Below, in pieces: positions 1 through 10,032 of a DNA stretch of 64,000 bases. Made by a program: the position numbers and the translations under genes. The DNA is taken from the NCBI RefSeq assembly GCF_000367765.1, contig NZ_AORI01000001.1, positions 62,001 to 126,000 of the forward strand. The letters are read 5' to 3'. Position 1 is the first letter of the stretch; each line of letters opens with the position of its first letter. The notes under the pieces are model-generated. The model had not been told where the DNA came from, did no database searches, and saw only the letters and a program-made list of their open reading frames with translations. Origin of the DNA: Metamycoplasma auris 15026. GTDB lineage: Bacteria; Bacillota_I; Bacilli_A; Mycoplasmatales; Metamycoplasmataceae.

Positions 1-549
1 CTTATTATTGTAGGTGATTTAATTTCTAAATTAACTAATAAAATTCAACTTGAAACACTCAACAAATTAAATCAATATATTTTAAGTAAAGAAGGTCTTG
101 GCATCTATCTTTTAGACAAAATTGAAGTTGCCTCAAGAATTACTACTGATTTAAATATTATTTATAACTCCATTACAATTGAACAAGGAAAAACAAATAA
201 AATCATTGATAATCCAATCAATCCTTATCTAAAAACAATTTTAAATAAAGAAACTGCTGATACAAAAGAAGAATTGGATAACTTTCTTGAAAAAAGCAAT
301 AATGTTGAAGGTATTTTTAAATACGAAATTGAACCTGATCATTATGTTTGATGTAATTGAAGTCAGTTAACTAGATGAGTAGAAAGTAATAATATAAAAA
401 ATAAAAAAATAAGAAACCTTCTTTTATTAGATGAAAATCAAAACAAAAGCCCAGCTGAAATAAATGACAAATATGAATTTGAAGAAGAAACAATAATCAA
501 TCTCGAAAAATCCAATAAAAAAACGCAAGAGCAAAAAGAAGAAAAAGAT
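1..549 (+). CDS. Partial reading frame fused in frame to valS (unknown domain)
   Basis: From the window edge to the conventional valS start there are 183 codons with no TAA or TAG, in the same frame as ValRS, and no stop separates the two. In-frame UGA codons are read as Trp (for example in the stretch YVWCNWSQLTRW). The first ~130 residues look like a folded, helix-rich, Lys/Asn/Ile-rich domain. The last ~50 are acidic and charged, like a linker (EFEEETIINLEKSNKK). I do not recognise the family. It is either an N-terminal extension of ValRS or the end of an upstream gene that has lost its stop. The start lies outside the window. No convincing ribosome binding site sits before ATG 550, which favours one continuous protein. 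Confidence 0.55.
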
Positions 550-3060
550 ATGGATAAAAATTTCGATCATAAACTAGTTGAAAAAAATAGAAATAAAAAA
601 TGAGTTGAAATGCAAGCTTTTTCAACTCATGATTTAAGTAAACCTCCATTTACTATTATTCTTCCTCCTCCAAATGTTACCGGACAACTTCATATTGGTC
701 ATGCTCTAGATACTTATATTGCCGATACAATAATAAGATACAAACGCAATAAAGGTTTTGATGTTAAATGAGTAGCAGGTAAAGACCACGCTGGTATAGC
801 TACACAAGTTGTTGTTGAAAAAAAATTAGCTAAAGTTGGACTAGATAAATACAAACTTGGAAGAGAAAAATTTATTGAAGAAATTTGAAACTGAAAAACT
901 GAATACTCCAATAGAATTAGTGAACAATGAGCTAAATTAGGACTTGCATTGGATTATCCAAGCGAACGTTTTACTTTAGATAAAGAAGCTAACGAAGCAG
1001 TACTAAAAGTCTTTGTTTCAATGTACAATGATGGCTTAATTTATCGTGATACAAAAGCGATTTCATGGGATCCAAAACTTAAAACAGCCTTATCAAGTAT
1101 TGAAGTTATTCCAACCGAAGTAAAACAAAAACTTTATTATGTTAAATATCCAATTAAGAATAAAAATGAAGATCTTGTTGTTGCTACAACAAGATTAGAA
1201 ACTATGTTTTCTGACGTTGCAATTGCCATTAATCCAAATGATTCAAGATTCAAACTTCTAATGAATGAAACAATCATTCATCCGCTAACAAAAAAAGAAA
1301 TTCCAATTATTGCTTCTCAGTTAATTGATCCTTCTTTTGGTACTGGAATTATGAAAGTTTCAGCGCATGCTATTGATGATATTGAAATTATTAAGCAAAA
1401 TAATTTGGAAATCATTGAATGTATTGATGACCAAGGTAAAATGAATGAAATCGCCAAAAAATACCAAGGATTGGATCGCTTTGAAGCTAGAAACTTAATT
1501 GCAACAGAACTAATCCAAAATAATTTGATAGAAAAAATAGAAGACATAGTTTCAAATGTTGGCTATGGTGAAAGAAGTAACGAACCAATTGAAATTCTTG
1601 TCAAACCACAATGATTTGTCAAAATGAAATCATTGTCAGAAAAAATTCTTAAAAATCTAGAATCATCAGCAGCTGTAAAATTCATTCCTGAAAGATTTGA
1701 AGATGTTTTAATCAAATGAATGGAAAATGTTCATGATTGAACAATCAGTAGACAACTTTGGTGAGGACACAGAATTCCAGCTTGATATAAGGATAATGAA
1801 GTAGTTGTACAAATTGAAAGTCCTGGTGAAGAATGAATACAAGATAGCGATGTTCTTGATACTTGATTTAGTTCAGCTCTAGCTCCTTTTGTTTTCTTAG
1901 GATGACCACAATCTAATGAACAAATCAAAAGATATTTCCCAACTAGTTTATTAGTTACAGGTTATGACATTATTTTCTTTTGAGTTTCAAGAATGTATTT
2001 CCAAAGCTTGCAATTTATGAATGATATTCCTTTCAAACAAGTGCTTCTTCATGGTCTTGTAAGAGATGCCCAAGGAAGAAAAATGTCCAAATCACTTGGT
2101 AATGGTATTGATCCAATTTCAATGATTGATCAATATGGTTCTGATGTTTTAAGAATGTCATTAATCTTCAACTGTTCTCCTGGAGCTGATATTAATTTTG
2201 GCGACGATAAAATTCAAAGTGCTAGATTATTTATTAATAAATTCTGAAACATTGCAAGATTAATCAAACCAATAGAAATCAATCTTGATGAAAAAATAAA
2301 ATATGAAAAACTAGATGAGTTTGATTTCTGAATTCTTTCTCAATTTAATCTAATGAAACAAAATATTGATAATTCTATGAATAAATATGAATTTTCAATC
2401 ATTTATAAGCATATTTATGATTTTATTATTAATAAGTTTTCAGCATGATATTTGGAATTTCTAAAATTTAAAAATAATAACTACTTTATTCATTATTTAT
2501 TTAGAGAAATTTTAATTACCCTTCATCCATATATGCCTTTTTTAAGTGACTTTTTATTTGAAGATATTTATAAAGAAGAGCTTCTTCAAACTAAAAGTAT
2601 TGAATATAATCCAAATAAGAATTTTAATTCCAAGAATATTGATAATCTAATTGAATTAATTACGCTTTTAAGAAAATATCGTGAAGATAAAAGAATTTCA
2701 AAAGCAATTAATCTTAACTTCTTTGCCGAAGAATATGAAATTAATCAATTAAATGCATTAATTATTAATAAATTATCTAACTTTAGTATTAAAGAAAATA
2801 CTGATTTTCTAATTCAAAGTTCATTTGCAAAAATTTTTATTGAACAAAGCAAAGAAGATAAGAATAACGAATTGGAAGAACTAAAAAAACTAATTGAAAA
2901 AACGAAAAACGAAATTGCTTTCAACGAAAAATTCTTAAATAATCCACAATTTCTTAAAAATGCACCAGCTAAACAAGTTTCTGATAAGAAAGAAAAGCTT
3001 GAATTTCATAAGAAAAATCTTCAACTTTATTTAGATGAATTAAAACAAAAAGAAGAATAA
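550..3060 (+). CDS. valS: Valine-tRNA ligase
   Basis: Class Ia aminoacyl-tRNA synthetase that charges tRNA-Val with valine in the cytoplasm. From ATG 550 it is 836 residues, close to the usual ~880. The ATP-binding HIGH motif is at residues 48-51, after PPPNVTGQL, and KMSKS is exact at 511-515. The connective editing domain lies between them, and the C-terminus ends in a Lys/Glu-rich coiled coil (about 760-836) typical of ValRS. Several UGA codons encode Trp, so the standard code splits the gene into pieces. The frame stays open upstream to base 1, so the true protein may be at least 1019 residues. It is followed directly by a terminator shared with the convergent exonuclease gene. Confidence 0.95.
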
Positions 3061-3090
3061 AAAATTAGCCTAGTTTTTGGCTAATTTTTT
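3061..3090. terminator. Bidirectional terminator between valS and the exonuclease gene
   Basis: Inverted repeat AAAATTAGCC / GGCTAATTTT with an 8-base loop and a T-run on both strands. It begins one base after the valS stop and overlaps the last codons and TAG of the minus-strand exonuclease gene. Confidence 0.85.
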
Positions 3091-3960
3091 AATAAGTTTT
3101 TCTGCATTAATCTTAATTGAATTAAGACTATATTTTTCAATTAGAAAAGTAGCTTCTGAAGATAAAAAAATATTTTTTAAATCAAGGAAATCTTCTTTAA
3201 TATCATCTAAATGAAAATCAAAGACTAATTGTGCAATTACTTTGTTTCTAAAAGCAAAATCTTTATATTCAATAAATTTCGAAGCCCAAGTGCTTTTAAT
3301 GTCTTCTAAATTTGCATAAATGTTTTCTAAATTTTGATATTCATTTAAGAGTTTTGAAGCTGTTTTTGGACCAATGCCTTTTATGCCACTAAAGTTATCA
3401 CTACTATCCCCAATGATTGCTTTATAATCAACGACTTGATATGGTTCAATGCCGTATGAAGTCTTAAAATTTGCATTATCTAATATGAAATACTCATCTT
3501 TATTTTTTTTAATAATTGACGTTTTTTCATCAATTAATTGGTTCAAATCTTGGTCAGCTGAAAAAATCAATTTATTTATATTTTTATATTCAAAACATAA
3601 TTTGGCAATAATATCATCAGCTTCATAGCCATTTTTTTCAATATTTCTTATTTTTAGGGAACTTAAAATTTGTTTAATTAAATCAAGTTGGAAATAGAAA
3701 CTTGGTTCCATTTTGCTTCGATTTGCCTTATACATATCATACATTTGGTGTCTAAAAGTTTTTTCTTTAGCATCAAAAGCAACAAACAAATGTGTTGGGC
3801 GATGTTCATTAATTAAATTAAAAAGGCTTTTAAAAAAAAGCACAACTTCATTTGTTGAAAAACCATTTTCATCCGTAAGCATAATATTGGATTTGTTTAA
3901 AGCAAAATATGACCGGTAGGCTAAATATGTTCCATCTATAATTAATAGTTTATTATTCAT
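3070..3960 (-). CDS. polA: 5'-3' exonuclease (DNA polymerase I N-terminal domain only)
   Basis: Structure-specific 5'-3' exonuclease/flap nuclease, 296 residues, for RNA primer removal and repair. It begins LLIIDGTYLAYRSYFAL, the classic PolA N-terminal strand with its first metal-binding Asp, and continues with VAFDAKEKTFRH, GYEADDIIA, SADQDLNQL and a helix-hairpin-helix region GIKGIGPKTA. No polymerase or proofreading domain follows, so this is the stand-alone form usual in mycoplasmas. Its ATG overlaps the dnaE stop by one base (TAATG), so it is probably translationally coupled to dnaE. The stop lies inside the terminator shared with valS. Confidence 0.92.
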   Translation of the reverse strand: MNNKLLIIDGTYLAYRSYFALNKSNIMLTDENGFSTNEVVLFFKSLFNLINEHRPTHLFVAFDAKEKTFRHQMYDMYKANRSKMEPSFYFQLDLIKQILSSLKIRNIEKNGYEADDIIAKLCFEYKNINKLIFSADQDLNQLIDEKTSIIKKNKDEYFILDNANFKTSYGIEPYQVVDYKAIIGDSSDNFSGIKGIGPKTASKLLNEYQNLENIYANLEDIKSTWASKFIEYKDFAFRNKVIAQLVFDFHLDDIKEDFLDLKNIFLSSEATFLIEKYSLNSIKINAEKLIKKLAKN

Positions 3961-6941
3961 TATTTAATAACCTTAAAATCTATTAAATCAATTCAGTTTT
4001 CTTTTCTTCTTATAAATTTAATTTTTACAATTTTATTTTTTAAATTTTTTAACTCTTCATTGTATTTGTATTGCACGGCAATTACTTTGTAACTTGAATC
4101 TTGGAAGTATAAGATTTGTTGTTTGCTTTTATATTTACTTAATTTTTCAACCACGTCCACACATTGGGCAACTAATACATATTCATTATTAATTCTTGTG
4201 TTAATTAATCTATTGTTGTCAATTTCATATTTAGATGTAATGAAATAATTATAAGCTTGTCCAAGAAGCTCAATTTCATTAGCTTGCAAATCTTCTTCGT
4301 TATCTTGTTTTGTATCTAATAATTGATAATTTGCAATCTTATTAAGAATTTCTTCATTACTCTTGGAAAGATTTTCTTTGATAAAAATATTCAAATTAGA
4401 TTTTGGATCTAGTTCATCCAGCATCGTTTGTTGACTTAATTTAAAATCCCTAAAAGTCCCAGCTTTAATTAAAAGTTCTTCCGTTGCTTTGCCTAGAGAT
4501 TTGATCTTAGAAAGATTTAAAATACAGTGTAAAAAGTTTTGATATTGCCCAATAGCATTTCTATTTTCAATAATTAACTTAATTATTTCTGGACCAATTC
4601 CTTTAATTAATCCAAGTGGAAGAATAATTTTATTATTTTCAATATTAGCTATCTCAAACGATTTATTTATATGTGGACTAATAAATTCAATCCCCATTGA
4701 TTTTGCTTCATTTACATATTTAGCAATTGTAGCTTGCGCACCGTTAGCTGATGAGATACATGAAGCATAAAATTCAAGTGGATAATTAGCTTTTAAATAT
4801 GCCATTTTAAATGTTAAAGTTGCATAAGCAATTGCATGCGATTTATTAAAGCCATAATCAGCAAATTTTTCAATATTATTAAAAATTTCAGTTGCTATAT
4901 CTTTTTCATAACCATTATTAATTGCTTTATTTATAAATTCATTTTTTATTTGAAGCATTTGGGAAGACTGTTTTTTAGAAATAATTTTTCTTAATAAATC
5001 AGCTTCTTCAAAAGACATGTTAGCAATTCTTTGAGCAATTTGCATAATTTGTTCTTGATAAATTATGATGCCATATGTATCTTTTACAATCTTGTTATAT
5101 TCATTTGAAATTGAAGGAATTTTTTCAATTCCTTTTTTTCTTTTAGCATAATTAGAAACATAAGCAATTGGCCCTGGACGATTCAATGAAATAACAGCAG
5201 CAATATCATTGAAACTATCAATGCCAATTTCTTTAAGTCCTTTAATCATTACTGGACTTTCTACTTGAAATACTCCTAACGTATTTCCATTTGAAAGAAG
5301 TTCAAAAGTTTTTTTATCAAAATAATTTATCTTATTTCAATCAATCTTATTATTAGGATTTTTGTTGTTAACATAATTTTCAATTTCTTTAATTGTTGTT
5401 AGTGTTTTTAAACCTAAGACATCCATTTTAATAAGTCCAAAATACTCAAGATATTCTAAACTAATTTGGGTTTGTAAGAAATCATCAGTGTTTTTTGAAA
5501 TCGGAATTGATTCAATGATTGGATTTGAAGAAATTACAATCCCTGCTGCATGTGTGCCAATTTGCCGATAGAAACCTGAAATTCTTTCAGTTTCAGCAAC
5601 AATTTTGTTTGCAAAATTTGCATCCTTAACATTAAGTTGTTCAAGTTCTTTTTTTAGGTAAATATTTTTTTTAAATTCATCAAATAAATTTGTTTCACTT
5701 GAAGAAATTAATTTCGAAATAACATTGATTTTAGATGGAGCTATTTCATATGCTCTTAAAACATCTCTAATTGCTGATTTTTTACCTAAGGTAGAAAAAG
5801 TTACAATGTTATTAACTTTTTCATAGCCATATTTTTCAATCAAATAATTAATAACCAAATGTCTTTTATCATCTTGCACATCAATATCAATATCCGGCAT
5901 AGAAATTCTTTTAGCATTTAAAAAACGTTCAAAAATTAAATCATACTTAATGGAATCAATTTCAGTAATACCTAAAACAAAGCAAACTAAAGAACCTGCT
6001 GCTGACCCTCTACCAGGGCCTATTGCAATATCATTATTTTTAGCTCAATTGACTCAGTCTTGCACAATTAAAAAATAATTAGCAAAATTTAGTTTGCTTA
6101 TTGTTTCTAGCTCTTTCTCTAATCTTTTAACATATACTTCATTTTTAAATAAAAGACTTAAGTCATTAGATTCTTTAATTTTTTTAAGAACTAAAAATTT
6201 CAAATACAAATGAGATTCCAAATTCTTTTCATTTTCAAAATTTGGCAATAAATAATTTCTTTTTAATATAGGAAAATATAAACTTTGAACCAAAGAATTT
6301 GTTTTAGATATTAGATTAGTTATAACTTCTTCTTTAGAATTAAAATCAAAAAATAATGGTGTTCCTAAATCTAGTTGATTTTTATTAGTCATTTTGTTAA
6401 GCAACTCAATAATGGAATAATCTTCTAGACTTAAAATATTAAAGTTATTAAATACTAGGATATTCTCATTATTTTTAATTAAATCTAAAAAATTATTAAT
6501 TTCTTCTAACTCAAGGCCAATATAATAGTTGGAATTTTTGATTATTTTTTTAGTTTCCTTGAAATAACTTAGATGTGGATTTTCAATAACAATAATATCT
6601 TTATAATTTTCTAATATCTCATCTAATGTTAGTTTTTTATTGTCCAATAAAAAATAAGAAATAAGTTTTAAAAAATAAAAAGCATCTTCATTTTTAGCAA
6701 ACAAATTATATCTATATAAAGATCCATCAACCTCCAGGAACACATCAAGTCCAAAAATGGGCTTTAGATTATTTTTTAAACATTTTTCATTAGCCTCGCC
6801 TAGGCTAAAAAAATGATTTTTTTCGCTAAAAACTAAATAATCAACACCAGATTCTAAGGCTTTTTTTATTGCATCTTCAACACTTATTGTGCTACTTAAA
6901 AAAGAGTAAGTTGTATTTAAATGAACATTTAATAATTTCAT
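3960..6941 (-). CDS. dnaE: DNA polymerase III alpha subunit, DnaE type
   Basis: Replicative C-family DNA polymerase, 993 residues. An N-terminal PHP-like region (about 1-270) is followed by the polymerase palm with catalytic PDIDID (Asp350, 352, 354), the fingers region, and a C-terminal OB-like segment. Several UGA codons encode Trp. The PHP domain looks inactive: where active relatives have HxH and a DHG motif, this has NVHLNTTYSFL and SEKNHFF, so metal ligands are missing. A second replicase, PolC, is encoded at the right of the window; in Firmicutes DnaE extends primers before handing over to PolC, and the same split is likely here. The start at 6941 is the first ATG of the frame. Confidence 0.93.
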
Positions 6942-7339
6942 AGTTTAATTATAATCAAAAGCAAAAATTAAGTTTCTAATTGAGACTCTAAGAAACTTAA
7001 AAAAAGCCTTATTTTTCTAGTTACTGACATATTAATTTGCTGTTTTCAACTCAAATTGAAAAGAGATTTTTAAAATTCTTAATTTATTTTTAAAAATGAC
7101 CTAAATTATTAGTTTTTTGTTAATAAATCTATGTCAAAAAAGTGTTTTTAAAAATAAAATGCCCTTAATTTAAGATGAAAAATGCAAATGTTTTTTGTCT
7201 ATAAAAAGGACATTTGTACCAATAAAATCTGAAATTAAAAAAATTTGAGACTTATTGCTTTTTTAGTTTCTTAAAATTATTTACAAGACAGTCAAAAGCT
7301 GGATCTAACACATTCTAATTAATAAAAAAAGGAGGTAAA
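6942..7339. other. Gene-free divergent intergenic region with several hairpins
   Basis: No coding frame is convincing here. It separates divergent dnaE and the DnaB/DnaD-like gene and must hold both promoters. Visible structures: AAGTTTCT / AGAAACTT (6970-6994), and a 12-pair hairpin (two G-T pairs) with arms CAAATGTTTTTT and AAAAAGGACATTTG at 7185-7216. The octamer TTGAGACT occurs twice (6980-6987 and 7245-7252). A strong Shine-Dalgarno GGAGG is at 7331-7335. Confidence 0.6.
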
Positions 7340-7344
7340 ATGTC

Positions 7345-8220
7345 ATGCAAAACTATAAATTTGTAATTGATAATGCAAGTATGATTAGTTCCAAAGATTT
7401 AGTTAACTTAAGAACATTTTATACTCCTATAATTGGAAATAATGGTATTGCTTTTTATCATCATTTATATGACTTATATAATATTAATAAAGAAAAAAAA
7501 TATGATTTATTAGCAACAATGAATTTTTTAATTTTAGATTATAAACAACTAAAAAAGACTAAGGACGAACTGGAAGCTATAGGTCTAATTCAAACTTACC
7601 AGGATTTAAATGGTGATCTTCTTTTTAGATTAATAAAACCTTTGAATGCAAATGAAATTTCTAATAATATTTTGATTTCTAGCATGCTTCAAGAAAAACT
7701 AGGTAAAGATAACTACTACCAAATTATAGAAAGAAATGCTAGCTATACTTTTGATGAAAATAAATTAAATAACGTTTCAAAAACCTTTTTTGATGTTTTT
7801 GAAACCAAAAACTTATTATCTCAGCAAGATAATAGTTTTGATTTTAAATTAAAAAATGATTACCAATTAATTAATTCTTTAAGTGCTGAAGAATATATTC
7901 ATCACTTTACAAAAAAAGAACTAAGTCCTTCTCAATTACTTATGCTTAAAAAAATTAAGTTAATGAATTTTAGGGATAATGCAATTAATTGCATAATTAA
8001 ATATTCAATTGCAATCAACAACGCAATTGTATGCAACTATATAGAAAAAATAGCCAATGATTTTGCCAAAAGAAATCTTTTTGAAGCAGATATGATTGAT
8101 ACTGAATTAAACCAAGCTTCTTTTTTTAAAAATAAAAATACATCGCATTCAACATTAAAAAATAAAAATAATCCTAGCTTTGATGATGGCTTTTGTGATG
8201 GGCTGGCTTGAGATGATTAA
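7345..8220 (+). CDS. Replication initiation protein, DnaB/DnaD-like
   Basis: Protein of 291 residues resembling the Gram-positive DnaB/DnaD family, which helps load the replicative helicase and attach the origin region to the membrane. It has an N-terminal winged-helix region (SSKDLVNLRTFYTPIIGNNG, then a YDLLATMNFLILDYKQL segment) and a C-terminal helical DnaD-like part ending GFCDGLAWDD, where UGA is Trp. The start is ATG 7345, 9 bases after GGAGG. An earlier ATG at 7340 is only 4 bases from the Shine-Dalgarno and out of frame. The next gene is a DnaI-like loader 19 bases on, the same pairing as dnaB-dnaI in Bacillus, which supports the assignment. Family assignment is by overall resemblance and context. 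Confidence 0.75.
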
Positions 8221-8239
8221 AAGGAGATAAAAAAGAATT

Positions 8240-9151
8240 ATGGATAAAAAAATACTCAACTCCGTTTTTTCATTAAATGATGAATTAGATATTAATAAAC
8301 TGCGTCAAGAAGTTTTATCTGATCCATACATAAAAAAAGAAATCGAGCGTTTGGAATTAAATGAGCAACAAATAAAAAAAGGCATGGGTATCTTGCAGCG
8401 ATACCATGATTTTATTTTAGAAAATAACCACAAACCTTATTATGAGTTATATGTGAATATGTATGGCTTTTTAGATGAAGATCACTCCAAAAATCCGATA
8501 TTTGAAAAATCTAGACAACTTGAAAATTTTTGACTCACTTCAATTACACCACTAGATCCTATTATTGAAAGCTATTTTTTAGAAAACAAAACTAACAGAG
8601 TTTTTAGTCCTTTTAAAGCCACACTACAAACTTTCTTAGATAATCTTATTAATACAAAAGAATCCCAAAGAATCAATACATTATTTAAAAACATTGCTTC
8701 AAAAGGGATTTTTGAAGACAATATTTGATTATTTGATGCTAAAAATAAGTATGCAAGCAACATTCTTAAATATATTTCTTCTGTTAGTGCTCTTGGATTT
8801 AATAAAAGTGTCGCTCTTTTAAATTCAAATGATTTATACAGTTATATTTCTTCAAATCCTGAAGAAAAAAAATCTATCATTTGGCATCTAAACCGTGTTG
8901 ATGTTTTAATTATTAACAACTTAACTCTTGGAATTAAACCTCAATGATATTTAGATACACTAATCAATATTTTTGAAACACGTGCAGCTAAAAAACTTCC
9001 TATTTTAATTTCTTCATCAAGAGATATAGTGTCATCTAAAACAAAACTTTTAAGCTCTTATTATTATTCCAAATTTGACCAATCAAATGATTTGGAAGAT
9101 TTATTTAAGCAAACAATTTCTGAAAAATTTGAAAAGATTGTAATTAACTAG
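8240..9151 (+). CDS. dnaI: Primosomal protein DnaI-like helicase loader, apparently without ATPase motifs
   Basis: A 303-residue protein placed directly after the DnaB/DnaD-like gene, with ribosome binding site AAGGAG. The N-terminal ~130 residues (IKKGMGILQRYHDF, KPYYELYVNMYGFLDEDH) fit the DnaI helicase-interaction domain. The C-terminal half keeps the order of an AAA+ module, but the P-loop position reads IWLFDAKNKYASNILKYIS, without a GxxGxGKT/S pattern, and the Walker B position reads VDVLIINNLTLG instead of hydrophobic-DD/DE. A sensor-like LPILISSSRD is still present. It therefore probably does not hydrolyse ATP in the usual way. Two UGA codons are Trp. The stop codon lies in the middle of a 20-bp palindromic terminator. 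Confidence 0.7.
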
Positions 9152-9180
9152 TTAATTACTATTTTTTTAGTTTTTTTTAG
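9140..9180 (+). terminator. Palindromic terminator spanning the dnaI stop
   Basis: The perfect 20-bp palindrome GTAATTAACTAGTTAATTAC (9140-9159) contains the dnaI TAG at its centre and is followed by two T-runs (T7 and T8). It serves the plus strand. Confidence 0.7.
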
Positions 9181-9197
9181 GTTCGGAATGACTTTAA

Positions 9198-9821
9198 TTA
9201 TTGTTTACTTTTAGTAAAGGCTTCTTTAACAACTTTAAATGTTTCAATAAAGGATTCATCTTCATTTAAATCTTTTTTATCTTCTATAAATGGATAGAAA
9301 TCAAGTAAATCTTTTAGTGGCCCAACTTCAACCTTATATTCTTTTAAGAAAGATTCATCTTTTAATTTGTCTTTATATTTATTTGATATATCATAAGCTT
9401 TTTTAAAATCACTTTTGAATTTAGCAAAAGTTTCTTTAGTCAAATTTAAACTGTTCAAGATGTCTAACATTGTTTTAATATCTTCTTTAGTAGAATCTCT
9501 CTTAGGTTCCTTTTCTTTAGGCTCTTCATTTTTTTTAGGCACTGATTGATTGCTGGACTGATCTGAATTCTTATTTGGTTTTACTTCATTCTTCTTATCT
9601 TCTTTAGGATTTTGATTTTTGGCAGTTTCTTTATTTAATTCAGATTTTTCTTTATTTATATTATTTTTATTTGAATCCTTATTATCTTTATTATATTCTT
9701 TGGTTTCATTGCTTTTTTCAATCTTTTTGTTTGCTTTTGTACAAGAAACAACTACAAGTGGCATTAATGCAGCTACTGCAACAAAACCTAAATAAATTAA
9801 TGAATTTCTTTTAGTTTTCAT
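9198..9821 (-). CDS. Surface lipoprotein, Lys/Asn/Glu-rich
   Basis: A 207-residue predicted lipoprotein. It has a short positively charged start (MKTKRNSL), a hydrophobic segment and the lipobox VVVSC, with the lipidated Cys at about residue 27. Residues ~28-110 are a low-complexity Lys/Asn/Glu/Ser segment that probably extends from the membrane. The C-terminal ~95 residues are more ordered and helical (IKTMLDILNSLNLTKETFAKFKSDF). I do not recognise a family. It stands alone between dnaI and a divergent second lipoprotein, and the 211 bases separating the two lipoproteins must hold both promoters. Function unknown; surface exposure is inferred from the lipobox. Confidence 0.85.
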   Translation of the reverse strand: MKTKRNSLIYLGFVAVAALMPLVVVSCTKANKKIEKSNETKEYNKDNKDSNKNNINKEKSELNKETAKNQNPKEDKKNEVKPNKNSDQSSNQSVPKKNEEPKEKEPKRDSTKEDIKTMLDILNSLNLTKETFAKFKSDFKKAYDISNKYKDKLKDESFLKEYKVEVGPLKDLLDFYPFIEDKKDLNEDESFIETFKVVKEAFTKSKQ

Positions 9822-10032
9822 AATTATTTTTTGCTTTCAACTTCTTTAAAATACTTGCAATTAGTATACAAAAAGATTGCACTAAAAAGTTTTTTATTGC
9901 AAAAATTATGCAAATTTAGTATACTTTTCTTTTTATTTTTATATTCATAATAAATGAAATGTTTAGTCTCAATTTTTTTAGTTCTAAGAAATCTTAGGTT
10001 ACAATTTTTTTATATTATTTGGAGGTTTTTTT

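Noticed and set aside
6980-7252. Octamer TTGAGACT repeated at 6980 and 7245, also on the other strand at 9965 and partly at 15570 and 53838
   Set aside because: Contexts differ and spacing is irregular; at 53838 it is part of a terminator. Too short to call a regulatory motif without genome-wide counts.
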